A DNA stretch of 64,000 nt from Dyella nitratireducens (GTDB lineage Bacteria > Pseudomonadota > Gammaproteobacteria > Xanthomonadales > Rhodanobacteraceae): positions 2,142,943 through 2,206,942 of the forward strand of contig NZ_BMJA01000001.1 of assembly GCF_014642835.1 (NCBI RefSeq), in the 5' to 3' direction. This document shows, piece after piece, positions 29,565 through 38,468 of this stretch; position 1 is the stretch's first letter; every line of letters starts with the position of its first letter. Below the pieces are notes generated by a model that saw only the letters and a list, made by a program, of their open reading frames with translations, did no database searches and was not told the DNA's origin. Made by a program: the position numbers and the translations under genes.

Positions 29565-30713
29565 ATGAGGGAATTAGCGTTTATCAAGACCCGGCGAGTG
29601 GCGTGGCGTTCGGTAGCGTCACCGATTTTGGGCGGCCCTGGAGAGGCCTTGGTACGACCGGTGATTGCTGCTCGCTGCGATGGCGACAATTTGCCGATCT
29701 TCAATCATGTGACCACTGCGCTGCGAGCGGGTGTCGCGTTGCATTATTTCGATCCGCTGATACCGGAGCTGCTAGGGCCGTATCCCTATGGCAAGCCATT
29801 TGCGATCGGACACGAATGCATGGCCGAAGTGATCGAGTGCGGCGAGGACGTCAAGCACATTCATAAAGGCCAGCTGGTCATCGTGCCCTGGTCGATATCG
29901 TGCGGCAGCTGTCCGACCTGTCATCGCGGGCACACCTCCCATTGCACGCAGGCGGGCAGTACGTTGCTTTCCGGCTATGGTTTTGGCGCATCGATGGGCC
30001 CATGGGGCGGAACCGTCTGCGATCTGCTGCGCGTGCCGTTCGCCGATGCCATGCTGGTACCGGTACCTGCCGATATCGAGCCGCTCAAACTCGCCAGCGC
30101 CAGCGACAACATGCCTGATGCTTGGCGCAGCGTCGGTCCTGCACTTGCCCAACGACCGGGTGCACCGGTGCTGGTGGTGGGTGGTGGAGCGCGCAGCATC
30201 GGGCTTTATGCCGCGGGCATGGCGGTTGCGCTTGGCGCGTCGCGTGTGGACTACGTCGATTACGATCCTGAGCGACTGCGCATCGCTGAAGCGCTTGGTG
30301 CCAGCGTTATGGAGAGCAAGCGTGGCGCCGCGTGGTTCGATCGTCACGCGCCACGCGTGCATGGCCGTTATCTCGTTTCCGTGGATGCCAGTTCCACCAC
30401 AGCCGGGCTGCGCTATGCGCTGCGTTCGTTGGCGCCGGGCGGAAACTGTACGGCGACGGGCTTTTATTTCGGCAAGCAGACCGGGCTGCCCTTGATGCAA
30501 ATGTATGCCAACAGCGTGACGTTGCACGTGGGCATATCGCACCCACGGCGCGACCTGCCAGACGTCATCGAACTGGTACGGCAAGGCCTGTTCGATCCAC
30601 TTAAGGTCGCGACACTGGTCGCCGATTGGGATGATGCGCCGGACGCCTTCACCACCCGGACGACGAAGGTGATCGTCGCACGCGAACCTTATGCGCGTTC
30701 TGGCGGCAACTGA
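29565..30713 (+). CDS. Zinc-dependent alcohol dehydrogenase family protein
   Basis: This is a 382-residue medium-chain dehydrogenase. The catalytic-zinc motif is GHECMAEVIECGEDV. The structural zinc loop is CGSCPTCHRGHTSHC. The nucleotide-binding stretch is VLVVGGGARSIGLYAAGMAV, followed by an acidic residue (VDYDPERL), which favours NAD. The substrate is unknown, and an aldehyde or alcohol detoxification role fits the divergent MerR regulator. The start has a weak Shine-Dalgarno about 25 bp after the predicted transcription start. Confidence 0.9.
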   Translation: MRELAFIKTRRVAWRSVASPILGGPGEALVRPVIAARCDGDNLPIFNHVTTALRAGVALHYFDPLIPELLGPYPYGKPFAIGHECMAEVIECGEDVKHIHKGQLVIVPWSISCGSCPTCHRGHTSHCTQAGSTLLSGYGFGASMGPWGGTVCDLLRVPFADAMLVPVPADIEPLKLASASDNMPDAWRSVGPALAQRPGAPVLVVGGGARSIGLYAAGMAVALGASRVDYVDYDPERLRIAEALGASVMESKRGAAWFDRHAPRVHGRYLVSVDASSTTAGLRYALRSLAPGGNCTATGFYFGKQTGLPLMQMYANSVTLHVGISHPRRDLPDVIELVRQGLFDPLKVATLVADWDDAPDAFTTRTTKVIVAREPYARSGGN

Positions 30714-30921
30714 GCGTCAGGGCGGGCGACAATTGCATGACTTCGCCACCCATAAGTCCACCTGCGAAACGTGATTCGCATCCGTCCCCGGCAGGCATCG
30801 GGCGCTGTCTCCAAAGGCCCTGTGTGACGCCTCTGACAGCCGTCAAATTTGGCACTTCCAAAACAAATGGCATGCTAATTTCGGCAGACGGGGGGCATCA
30901 TCTTGTGGGGAGAGCTGCACC

Positions 30922-32694
30922 ATGTTGCCGAAGGGGTGTTTCAGTCGTTGCCTGGCCATAGCCGGGCTTTCGTTGGTGTTGGGTGGCGTCGCACAGGCGG
31001 CGCCGGGTGGAAGCAGTCCTGTCGGCTCGGGCAACGTCACCGTTGCCGATCCCACCGTGCCGCGTCCGCCGGGACAGCCATGCGTGGTGCAGCTTTTCAG
31101 CAATGACACGTTCAATGACTACAGCCCGCGGCCTTTCAATTACACGCCGCCTGCCGGTTGCGGCACGCACTGGTCGAAGGTGGTGCTGGAGGGTGATTTC
31201 TCGATCGATGCCGGCGTGCAGTTCGACCGCACCGCCACCATCTTCCTGAGCGGTGTGAATCTCTATTTCGGCACCACGCAGGAGCCCACGTCCGCCGAGG
31301 GGCGCAGTTGGCACGTCGAGCGTGATCTCACCGATTACACCGCACTGTTCCGCAATGCCGGCGAAGGCCAGGTGTTCATCGGCAACATCGTCAACAGCCA
31401 ATACACCAGCTCGCTGCATGGCAGCGCGCGCTTGTTGTTCTATCCGGCGTCCGTGGTGGCGCCCGCGCCGCGCGTGCCGGATGCGGTGTATCCGCTAGGC
31501 AGTGATCCGATCGGCAGCACCGTGACCTTGAACGACTCCAGCAGTCAGATGGCGGCCACGCTGACTTTGCCGGCCAACGTCGAACGTGCGTATCTGGACG
31601 TGTTCACCCAGAGCCAGAGCAACGATGAATTCTGGTACACCTGCGTGCCGAATCAGTACGCGGCGGAAACGCAAGAGTGCGGCGGCGGCAATTTCCGCGA
31701 AGCCGAAGTGAGCATCGATGGCCAGGCGGCTGGCGTAGCCCCGGTATATCCGTGGATCTATACCGGCGGCATCGATCTGTTCATCTGGAAGCCGACACCT
31801 GGCGTGCAGACGCTGAACTTCATGCCGTATCGCGTGGACCTCACGCCGTTCGCCGGCATCCTCAGCAACGGCTCGTCGCATACGGTGGCAGTAAGCGTGC
31901 AAGGGGCGAACAGCTACTTCTCCGCCACCGCGAGCCTGCTGGTGTACCAGGATCAGGGCGCAAAACAGGTCAGCGGCGCAGTGGTGCGCAATACGCTGGC
32001 GAATCAGCCGCCCACGCCGACCATCGGTAGTACGTTGCAGCAGGATTCGTCCGGCAACGTCACCGGCGCCGTCACCACCGATCTCAGCCGCCACTTCGTG
32101 ATCGAAGGCTACGTCAATACATCGCACGGCCGCGTCACCACCACGGTGGATCAGACGGTGAGCTTTGCCGATACGCAAACCTTCGACATCACCGCGACCG
32201 ACTTCCACCAGATCAGTGACCAGCTCACCAAGGTGGACGGCGTCAGCCGCAGCAGGATCGGCAATTTCTTGAGCGGCGAGTATGAGTCGCGCTTCCGCTA
32301 TCCGCTGCATGTGGACTCCAACGAGACCATCGAATCGGATGGCAGCTTCTCGATCCTCACTTCGATCAAGCAGGGTTACGACCAGCACGCCGGTCTGAGC
32401 CTCGGTGGCTTCCCGCTGTACTCGTCCGACGTGCATAACCAAGTGGCGGGTTCCGACACGCTGTTGGTCAACAGCAGCTTCCAGATCACCGGTCACAGCG
32501 GCCAACAGGCCACGCAAAACTTTGCGTTCAGCGATTCACTGGGCGGCTGCTACACCGGCAGCGTCAGCTCGGCGAATAACCTGGTGACGGCTTACAGCAC
32601 GGGCAAGGGTTGTCCGGGCGGACAGAGTCGGGTGTTGTGGTTCGCGCATCCGGATGGCTCACCTTATCTGGGCGACAGCGTGCTGCCCTGGTAA
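30922..32694 (+). CDS. Secreted PNGase A-type peptide:N-glycosidase
   Basis: This is a 590-residue exported protein with a signal peptide ending GVAQAA. It matches the PNGase A family, which cuts N-linked glycans from asparagine. Visible family motifs are FNYTPPAGCGTHWSKVVLEG, GVQFDRTATIFLSGVNLYFG, TTQEPTSAEGRSWHVERDLT, GNIVNSQYTSSLHG and FYPASVVAPAPRVPD. GGGGAG precedes the start. The family is typical of plants and fungi. From memory, acid-active bacterial forms are known in acidobacteria and in Rhodanobacteraceae. Glycoprotein breakdown outside the cell is the inferred role. Confidence 0.88.
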   Translation: MLPKGCFSRCLAIAGLSLVLGGVAQAAPGGSSPVGSGNVTVADPTVPRPPGQPCVVQLFSNDTFNDYSPRPFNYTPPAGCGTHWSKVVLEGDFSIDAGVQFDRTATIFLSGVNLYFGTTQEPTSAEGRSWHVERDLTDYTALFRNAGEGQVFIGNIVNSQYTSSLHGSARLLFYPASVVAPAPRVPDAVYPLGSDPIGSTVTLNDSSSQMAATLTLPANVERAYLDVFTQSQSNDEFWYTCVPNQYAAETQECGGGNFREAEVSIDGQAAGVAPVYPWIYTGGIDLFIWKPTPGVQTLNFMPYRVDLTPFAGILSNGSSHTVAVSVQGANSYFSATASLLVYQDQGAKQVSGAVVRNTLANQPPTPTIGSTLQQDSSGNVTGAVTTDLSRHFVIEGYVNTSHGRVTTTVDQTVSFADTQTFDITATDFHQISDQLTKVDGVSRSRIGNFLSGEYESRFRYPLHVDSNETIESDGSFSILTSIKQGYDQHAGLSLGGFPLYSSDVHNQVAGSDTLLVNSSFQITGHSGQQATQNFAFSDSLGGCYTGSVSSANNLVTAYSTGKGCPGGQSRVLWFAHPDGSPYLGDSVLPW

Positions 32695-32711
32695 GGGCAA
32701 GAGTGAACGCA

Positions 32712-32740
32712 GCGCCCCCTCCGATGGTCTGAGGGGGCGC
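32712..32740 (+). terminator. Hairpin after the glycoamidase gene
   Basis: A perfect 10-bp stem (GCGCCCCCTC / GAGGGGGCGC) has a 9-nt loop and no T-run. Confidence 0.5.
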
Positions 32741-32799
32741 CGGCATGCTAGGTTTGCCGGCATCTGACTTGAGCCTGTCGCTCACTGGAGCCCTTACCG

Positions 32800-33096
32800 A
32801 TGCGTATCCGTCTGCTTGCCCTTTCCGTTCTCGGCGTGGCCGTTGCCCTCGCTGGCTGCCATCGAGGCACGCGTCCGGACGGCACACCGGTGGACAAGCA
32901 TGGCGTTGCTGATCTGGCTTCGTTCCAGAACTTCATCAACACGCATCCGACGCAGGAAGAGTTCAAGAAGATGTACCCGGGCGTGCAATTGATGCTGCCG
33001 GGCACCATCAGCACGATGGAAATCCGCTACGACAACTCGCGTTTCTTCCCCAGCCTGGACAAGGACGGGCACATCATCGGCGGCGACTTCCACTGA
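32800..33096 (+). CDS. Small lipoprotein of unknown function
   Basis: The protein has 98 residues. A lipoprotein signal peptide ends in LAGC (MRIRLLALSVLGVAVALAGC). The mature part is short and mixed, with FQNFINTHPTQEEFKKMYPG and YDNSRFFPSLDKDGHIIGGD. I do not recognise the family. It may be anchored in the inner or outer membrane. It stands alone between the glycoamidase and a membrane-anchored protein on the same strand. Confidence 0.8.
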   Translation: MRIRLLALSVLGVAVALAGCHRGTRPDGTPVDKHGVADLASFQNFINTHPTQEEFKKMYPGVQLMLPGTISTMEIRYDNSRFFPSLDKDGHIIGGDFH

Positions 33097-33240
33097 GAAT
33101 CGCTCGCATACTGTACTCGAGCTGTCATATTCGACAGCTTGAGTCATGTTGCTGACACGTTGTCGCGTTAACTTGATCCCAACAGGGTGCCGTCCTTTTT
33201 GTTAGGCGGCGGTTTCTCCAGGATTAAAGCGCAGGTCGGC

Positions 33241-33753
33241 ATGTCTTCATCCATTTCCATCGCTGCGAACCGGCGCGGTTTGCTATGGGCCGTGCTTGGC
33301 GCGGTGGTGCTGCTATTGGTCGGCAGCGGGCTCTGGTATGCGCACACACGGATGAACGGCAAGGCAGACGAAGGCCATACGGCCAACGACGGCAGCGAAG
33401 TGGGCGTGATGCTGGATCTGGCCGACAAGGCGTACCAGGAAAAACGCCTAGTCGCGCCGGTCGGCAGCAATGTCTACGAGTTCTACTACAGTGTGCTGCA
33501 GCTCGATCCGAACAACGCGACGGCGCAGCGGCGGATGCGCGATGCGTTCAAGCCTGCCTGTGACGTGGTGGAAAACACCATCAACAGCGGCGACCTGGAT
33601 GAGGCGCAGCGCGAGCTTTCCCTGCTGCGCCAGTACGATCAGCACAACTACAAGCTTGCCCTGCTCGGCAGCGTGCTCGATGCGCAGCGTGTAATCGAGC
33701 GGCGCAAGCACGAAGCGGAAGCCGCGCGTATCCAGGCGCAGCAAGGACAGTAG
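33241..33753 (+). CDS. Membrane-anchored helical protein, stop codon inside a REP element
   Basis: The protein has 170 residues. One N-terminal membrane segment (RRGLLWAVLGAVVLLLVGSG) is followed by an external helical domain with TPR-like features (VYEFYYSVLQLDPNNATAQR; LDEAQRELSLLRQYDQHNYK) and a charged coiled tail. I do not recognise the family. The start MSSSISIAANRR was chosen for the anchor and an upstream AGGT. The frame extends 18 codons more. The TAG stop is part of the GTAG that begins REP doublet 2, so the native C-terminus may have been altered by the repeat. Confidence 0.72.
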   Translation: MSSSISIAANRRGLLWAVLGAVVLLLVGSGLWYAHTRMNGKADEGHTANDGSEVGVMLDLADKAYQEKRLVAPVGSNVYEFYYSVLQLDPNNATAQRRMRDAFKPACDVVENTINSGDLDEAQRELSLLRQYDQHNYKLALLGSVLDAQRVIERRKHEAEAARIQAQQGQ

Positions 33754-33823
33754 GTTGGGGTGCAAACCCCAACATTCTCATACACACATGCATCGCGATG
33801 TTGGGGTTTGCACCCCAACCTAC
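33750..33823. repeat. REP doublet 2 (GTAG...CTAC)
   Basis: Two inverted units, each with the 8-bp stem GTTGGGGT / ACCCCAAC and a 4-nt loop, are separated by about 25 nt. The leading GTAG contains the stop codon of the upstream gene. The trailing CTAC ends 2 bp before the stop codon of the convergent carbonic-anhydrase-like gene. Confidence 0.92.
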
Positions 33824-33824
33824 G

Positions 33825-34361
33825 TCAACCGCCGGCGAGATACGCGTCCTTCAAACGCACGTAGTGATCCGCTGAATAATGCAGCTGCTCGATCTGCTTG
33901 TCGGTCAGCATGCGCACGCACTTCGCGGGATTCCCCAGCCACAGCTCGCCCTCGCCCACCACCTTGCCCGGTGGCACCACGCTACCGGCGCCGACGAAGC
34001 CGTGCTTCTTGATCACCGCGCCATCCAGCACGATGGCGTGCATGCCGATCAGGCAGTAATCCTCGATGGTACAGGCATGGATCACCGCGGCATGGCCAAT
34101 GGTGACGCCTTCACCGATGACGGTGGGAAAGCCGCCCGGCGAATACGGACCGTCGTGCGTGACGTGCACGATGGTGCCGTCCTGGATATTGCTGCGCGCT
34201 CCAACGCGGATGTGATTCACATCACCGCGCAATACCGCGCCGGGCCAGATGGAAACATCATCACCCAGCACAACATCGCCGATGACCGTGGCGGCCGGGT
34301 CGACGTAGGTGCGGGCGCCGAGAGTAGGCAGGATGCCTTTGAAGGGACGTAAGGAATTCAT
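33825..34361 (-). CDS. Gamma-carbonic anhydrase family protein
   Basis: The protein has 178 residues built of left-handed beta-helix hexapeptide repeats (VIGDVVLGDDVSIWPGAVLR; VIGEGVTIGHAAVIHACTIE). Metal-ligand histidines are visible in VHVTHDG and GHAAVIHAC. The family is the YrdA/PaaY-like gamma class. Carbonic anhydrase activity is possible but many members are not proven enzymes. It is a single gene, convergent with the anchored protein across REP doublet 2, and starts 10 bp after the patatin gene ends on the same strand. Confidence 0.88.
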   Translation of the reverse strand: MNSLRPFKGILPTLGARTYVDPAATVIGDVVLGDDVSIWPGAVLRGDVNHIRVGARSNIQDGTIVHVTHDGPYSPGGFPTVIGEGVTIGHAAVIHACTIEDYCLIGMHAIVLDGAVIKKHGFVGAGSVVPPGKVVGEGELWLGNPAKCVRMLTDKQIEQLHYSADHYVRLKDAYLAGG

Positions 34362-34370
34362 TCGCGCATT

Positions 34371-36137
34371 TTAGCCTTCGAGCGAAAGCTGTGCCGTATC
34401 GCTTGCGGGTGACGGATTGCGCTCCTGCTCTTCCAGCACGCGCAGCGTTTCCTGATAGCCGGAATCGATCGCCAGCTGCCAATCGCGCCAGTCGAGCATG
34501 CCCACGTGCTCCAGCGGCGGTGTGATCAACAAGTCCGCCTGGTCGCGGCAGCGCTCGCTGGTCTCCTCGCTGTTCACCATCGCCGCGCGTGTCAGCGTGG
34601 ATACCAGCCGTGGCCAACCGACACCGCGTCGCTGGCGCAGCCACAGCCGCCACCACGGTGGCGTGGCGAACTCTTCGGTCTTGGCGCGTAGTTCGATGTC
34701 CGCGCGAATGCTTACCGCCGTGATGTGCGCGATACCGTCCTCTGCCATCACATCGGTGGGCAGGTTGTCGACCAGCGCGCCATCCACGTATACCTGCCCG
34801 TGATGCAGCACTGGCGGCAGAATGCCAGGAATCGAACTGCTCGCGCGCAGCCACAGCCACAGCGGCCCATGGCGATGCACCACCTTGCCCTGGCCGGAGA
34901 GATTGGTGGAGACGCAGAAAAACGGACGTTCCAGATCCTCGATGTCGATCGCGCCGAACGCGCGCCGCAGCATGATCGCCGCACGGCGTCCGCGCGTGAG
35001 CGCCACCAGCGGAACGGTCCAATCCGACAGCGGCTTGCCGCGCACGAAAGCCTCGTAATACACGCGCGTCATCTCCTCGATGCTCCACATGTTGGCGAGG
35101 CCCGCGCCGATGATGGCGCCGATGCTGGTGCCGCCGACGGCATCGAAATCATGGCCGGTTTCGCGCAAGGCGCGCAGGGCACCCAGATGCGCGAGACCGC
35201 GTGCACCGCCACCGGCCAGCACCAATCCGCGCGCATGACCGCTGATGAGGCGGGCGATGCGCGGAATATCGCCTTCGCCGCAGATGTGGTGATGATGAAT
35301 GTCACCACTGAATTGCCCGCGCCAGCGCCGTGCCGAACCCTGCAGCACGCGATGCGCGGGATGGATCAGTAACAGATGACGCGGCCGATGCCGCACGCGT
35401 GCCGGATGCCCCGGCGCAGCTTCCGGCCAAGGCTTGGCCGGCTGGGCCGCCAGCGCGGGCAGTAACAGCACGTCTGCCTGGCGCAGGCAGCGCAGGCGCC
35501 AGGAAGGATCGCCCGTGCTGTCCAGATAGATCACGAAGCGCACTTGCGCTTCGCGCTCGGCGAACCAGTCGCTGCCGCGGTTGGCGCCGTGTTCGGCATC
35601 GATCACCACGCAGTTGCCGAATTTTTCCAAGGCCTGCGCAAGCTGCATGGCCAAGCCGCGCACCGGCACCGTTTCGTCGACCGGCAAAATCGCGAAGGTG
35701 CGCGGTTTGTCCGGCGGTTCCACATGGCGTTCACGGCGGATCAGCCGATCCACCGCCTGCCGCGCCATGCCCATCATGGCGCGTGGATGGTGTTCGATCA
35801 GTTGTTCGAAATGCTGGTGATCCAGGCGCAGCAGCTCGCAATCCCGCAACGCACGCACGTTGTAGCGCAGCGCCTCGCCGCCCAGCAGGCTGATTTCACC
35901 GACACAGTCGTCCGCCGCCACTTGCCGAATCAGATCGGTGGACCCATCGAACACGCCCAGGCTGCCGCTGCGCAACAAATACAGTGCATCGGCCACTTCG
36001 CCGGCCCGGTACAGGTACTGGCCGCCAGGCAAGCAAATCCAGTGCAGGTAGCCGGCCAATGCCGCCCGTTGTGCATCCGTCAGATGCGAAAACAGCGGGA
36101 TTCGACCAATGAGGGCAGGGATGTCGGCGGGTAGCAT
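34371..36137 (-). CDS. Patatin-like phospholipase with cyclic nucleotide-binding domain
   Basis: The protein has 588 residues with an architecture like neuropathy target esterase and RssA. An N-terminal cNMP-binding domain (about 15-130: LPGGQYLYRAGEVADALYLL; VGEISLLGGEALRYNVRALR) precedes a linker. The C-terminal patatin domain has oxyanion loop GGGARGLAHLG, nucleophile GTSIG and catalytic DGA (VYVDGALVDNLP). It probably hydrolyses lysophospholipids or other acyl esters at the membrane. The start MLPADIPALIGRIPLF was chosen on domain edges. The frame runs 35 codons further. It is divergent from oligopeptidase A. Confidence 0.9.
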   Translation of the reverse strand: MLPADIPALIGRIPLFSHLTDAQRAALAGYLHWICLPGGQYLYRAGEVADALYLLRSGSLGVFDGSTDLIRQVAADDCVGEISLLGGEALRYNVRALRDCELLRLDHQHFEQLIEHHPRAMMGMARQAVDRLIRRERHVEPPDKPRTFAILPVDETVPVRGLAMQLAQALEKFGNCVVIDAEHGANRGSDWFAEREAQVRFVIYLDSTGDPSWRLRCLRQADVLLLPALAAQPAKPWPEAAPGHPARVRHRPRHLLLIHPAHRVLQGSARRWRGQFSGDIHHHHICGEGDIPRIARLISGHARGLVLAGGGARGLAHLGALRALRETGHDFDAVGGTSIGAIIGAGLANMWSIEEMTRVYYEAFVRGKPLSDWTVPLVALTRGRRAAIMLRRAFGAIDIEDLERPFFCVSTNLSGQGKVVHRHGPLWLWLRASSSIPGILPPVLHHGQVYVDGALVDNLPTDVMAEDGIAHITAVSIRADIELRAKTEEFATPPWWRLWLRQRRGVGWPRLVSTLTRAAMVNSEETSERCRDQADLLITPPLEHVGMLDWRDWQLAIDSGYQETLRVLEEQERNPSPASDTAQLSLEG

Positions 36138-36240
36138 GCGCGCGATGGTACGACGGCCGCGATGACATCGTATGCGGTTCATCCGGCTTGATTTCAGCCC
36201 GTCCCGCCAGCACCCTTCGAGGCCTGTAAGGAGCGAAACC

Positions 36241-38298
36241 ATGAGTCAAGACAATCCCCTGCTGGCCGACAGCACACTCCCCGCGTTCTCCCAGATCCAG
36301 CCCGAGCACGTGCTGCCCGCGGTCGAAACCTTGCTGGCCGACAGCCGCGCCGGCATTGCTGCGCTGACGGCGCCTGGTGCACTGCACGACTTCAAATCCG
36401 TGATGCTGCCGCAGGAGCGTTTCGACCAGCGCATTGCACATGCTTGGTCACCCGTTTCCCATCTGCACTCGGTAGCCGACAGCGAAGCCCTGCGCAAGGT
36501 CTACGGCCCGGCCGAAGAAATGCTCACCGACTACTCGATCGAAGTCGGGCAGAACCGTGATCTCTATGCTGCCGTGCAAGCGGTGGCCGATGCTCCGGAC
36601 TTTGCGAAACTCTCCCGTGCACAACGCGCCTTGGTCGACCATGCGCTGCGTGATTTCAAACTCTCCGGCGTGGCGCTCGAAGAACCGGCACGCTCGCGCT
36701 TCCGCGATATCGGCGTGGAACTGTCCAAGCTCTCCACCGAATTCTCCAACGCCGTGCTCGACGCCACCGATGCATGGCAGGAACACATCACCGACGAGCG
36801 AGATCTGGCTGGTATTCCCGAATCGGGTCGCGCCGTGCTGCGCCAGTACGCCAAGGAAAAAGGCCTGGAAGGCTATCTGGTCACGCTCAAGCAACCGAGC
36901 GTGCAAGCGGTGATGACCTACGCCGACAATCGCGGCCTGCGCGAACGTGTGTACTGGGCTTATCAGACGCGCGCTTCCGATCAAGGACCGCACGCAGGCA
37001 AGTACGACAACAGCGCACGCATCGACAAGATCATGGCCCTGCGCCATGAAGCGGCTCAATTGCTCGGCTTTGCCAATGCGGCGGAGGAATCGCTTGCCAC
37101 CAAGATGGCTGGCGCACCGGATGAAGTACTGGCTTTCCTGCGCGACCTGGCTTCGCGCGCCAAGCCGGTAGCGCAGAAAGAACTCGCCACGCTGCGCGAC
37201 TTCGCCGCCGAGGACCTCAAGATCGACAACCTCGAATCCTGGGACGTCGCCTACGCGGCAGAAAAACTGCGGCAGAAGCAGTACGCCCTGGATGAGGAAC
37301 AGCTCAAGCCGTACTTCCCCTTGCCGGCGGTGATCGACGGCTTGTTCGGCCTGGTGCAAAAGCTTTATGGCATCACGCTGAAACCGCGTGACGGCATCGA
37401 CGTGTGGCATCCCGATGTGCGGTATTACGACGTCGTGGATGCCGACGGACATATCTTTGCAGGCGCCTACATTGATCTTTACGCACGCAGCGGCAAACGT
37501 GGCGGTGCGTGGATGGATGTATGCCGTGCACGCTTCGACGACGGCACGCATCTGGAATTGCCGGTGGCGTTCCTTACCTGCAACTTCGCACCGCCAACGG
37601 AGGGCCGCCCTGCGCTGCTCACTCATGATGATGTGCTGACGCTGTTCCATGAATTCGGCCACGGTTTCCATCATCTATTGACGGAAGTGCCGCTGCCTTC
37701 CGTCGGCGGCATCGACGGCGTGGAGTGGGATGCGGTGGAACTGCCCAGCCAGTTCATGGAGAACTTCGGCTGGAACCGCGAAGCGCTGGATATGTTCGCC
37801 AAACACTGGGAAACCGGTGAGCGCCTGCCGGATGAACTGTTCGAGCGCATGCTGGCAGCACGGCACTTTCATGCCGGCTTGTTCCTGGTGCGGCAGCTTG
37901 AATTCGCCCTGTTCGATTTCCTGCTGCATCTGCAATACGACGCGGCCAAGGGTGCACGCACGCTCGAAGTGCTGGAGCAGGCACGCCACGAGGTTGCCGT
38001 GTTGCACCCTCCGGCCTGGCAACGCTTCCCGCACGCCTTTACCCACATCTTTGCAGGAGGCTACGCGGCGGGTTACTACAGCTACCTGTGGGCGGAACTG
38101 CTGAGCGCGGACGCGTTCGGGGCCTTTGAGGAACACGCGCGCGACGGGCAAAGCGTGATCGACCCGGCCACCGGGGAACGCTTCCGCCGTGAAATCCTGG
38201 CCGTGGGTGCAAGCCGGCCTGCGATCGAGAGCTTTATCGCGTTCCGGGGCCGCAAGCCGGAACCGGAGGCGTTGCTGCGCAGTCACGGCCTTGCCTGA
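36241..38298 (+). CDS. prlC: Oligopeptidase A (M3 family)
   Basis: This cytoplasmic zinc metallopeptidase degrades short peptides, including cleaved signal peptides. The protein has 685 residues. The zinc site is LTLFHEFGHGFHHLLTEV (HExxH), with the downstream Glu in FMENFGWNREAL. The C-terminus has HIFAGGYAAGYYSYLWAELL, typical of the family. The start is preceded by AAGGAG. The frame opens 23 codons earlier without a good Shine-Dalgarno. It is divergent from the patatin gene. Confidence 0.96.
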   Translation: MSQDNPLLADSTLPAFSQIQPEHVLPAVETLLADSRAGIAALTAPGALHDFKSVMLPQERFDQRIAHAWSPVSHLHSVADSEALRKVYGPAEEMLTDYSIEVGQNRDLYAAVQAVADAPDFAKLSRAQRALVDHALRDFKLSGVALEEPARSRFRDIGVELSKLSTEFSNAVLDATDAWQEHITDERDLAGIPESGRAVLRQYAKEKGLEGYLVTLKQPSVQAVMTYADNRGLRERVYWAYQTRASDQGPHAGKYDNSARIDKIMALRHEAAQLLGFANAAEESLATKMAGAPDEVLAFLRDLASRAKPVAQKELATLRDFAAEDLKIDNLESWDVAYAAEKLRQKQYALDEEQLKPYFPLPAVIDGLFGLVQKLYGITLKPRDGIDVWHPDVRYYDVVDADGHIFAGAYIDLYARSGKRGGAWMDVCRARFDDGTHLELPVAFLTCNFAPPTEGRPALLTHDDVLTLFHEFGHGFHHLLTEVPLPSVGGIDGVEWDAVELPSQFMENFGWNREALDMFAKHWETGERLPDELFERMLAARHFHAGLFLVRQLEFALFDFLLHLQYDAAKGARTLEVLEQARHEVAVLHPPAWQRFPHAFTHIFAGGYAAGYYSYLWAELLSADAFGAFEEHARDGQSVIDPATGERFRREILAVGASRPAIESFIAFRGRKPEPEALLRSHGLA

Positions 38299-38305
38299 GC
38301 CGCTT

Positions 38306-38334
38306 ATGCCCCTCTCTCATCGGGAGAGGGGCAT
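38306..38334 (+). terminator. Hairpin after oligopeptidase A
   Basis: A perfect 11-bp stem (ATGCCCCTCTC / GAGAGGGGCAT) begins 8 bp after the stop codon. There is no T-run. Confidence 0.55.
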
Positions 38335-38468
38335 GATCCGCAAGTTCCATGGTTCCTCTCGCACTGATCGGGCCAACAGGTTCACAATGCCTCGACCCCG
38401 CCCTATACCACCATCGGCGGCGCAAACTGGTATCGAATCGATAGCGCTCTGGACTTGAGGACTCTGCG

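Noticed and set aside
31495-32517. 340-residue minus-strand frame
   Set aside because: It is antisense to the PNGase A-type gene, whose motifs run through the same region.
34261-35088. 275-residue minus-strand frame
   Set aside because: It overlaps the patatin gene in another frame. Its product is Arg/Gly/His-rich with no recognisable motif.
36448-37674. 408-residue minus-strand frame
   Set aside because: It lies antisense within oligopeptidase A, which has an intact HExxH site and normal length on the plus strand.
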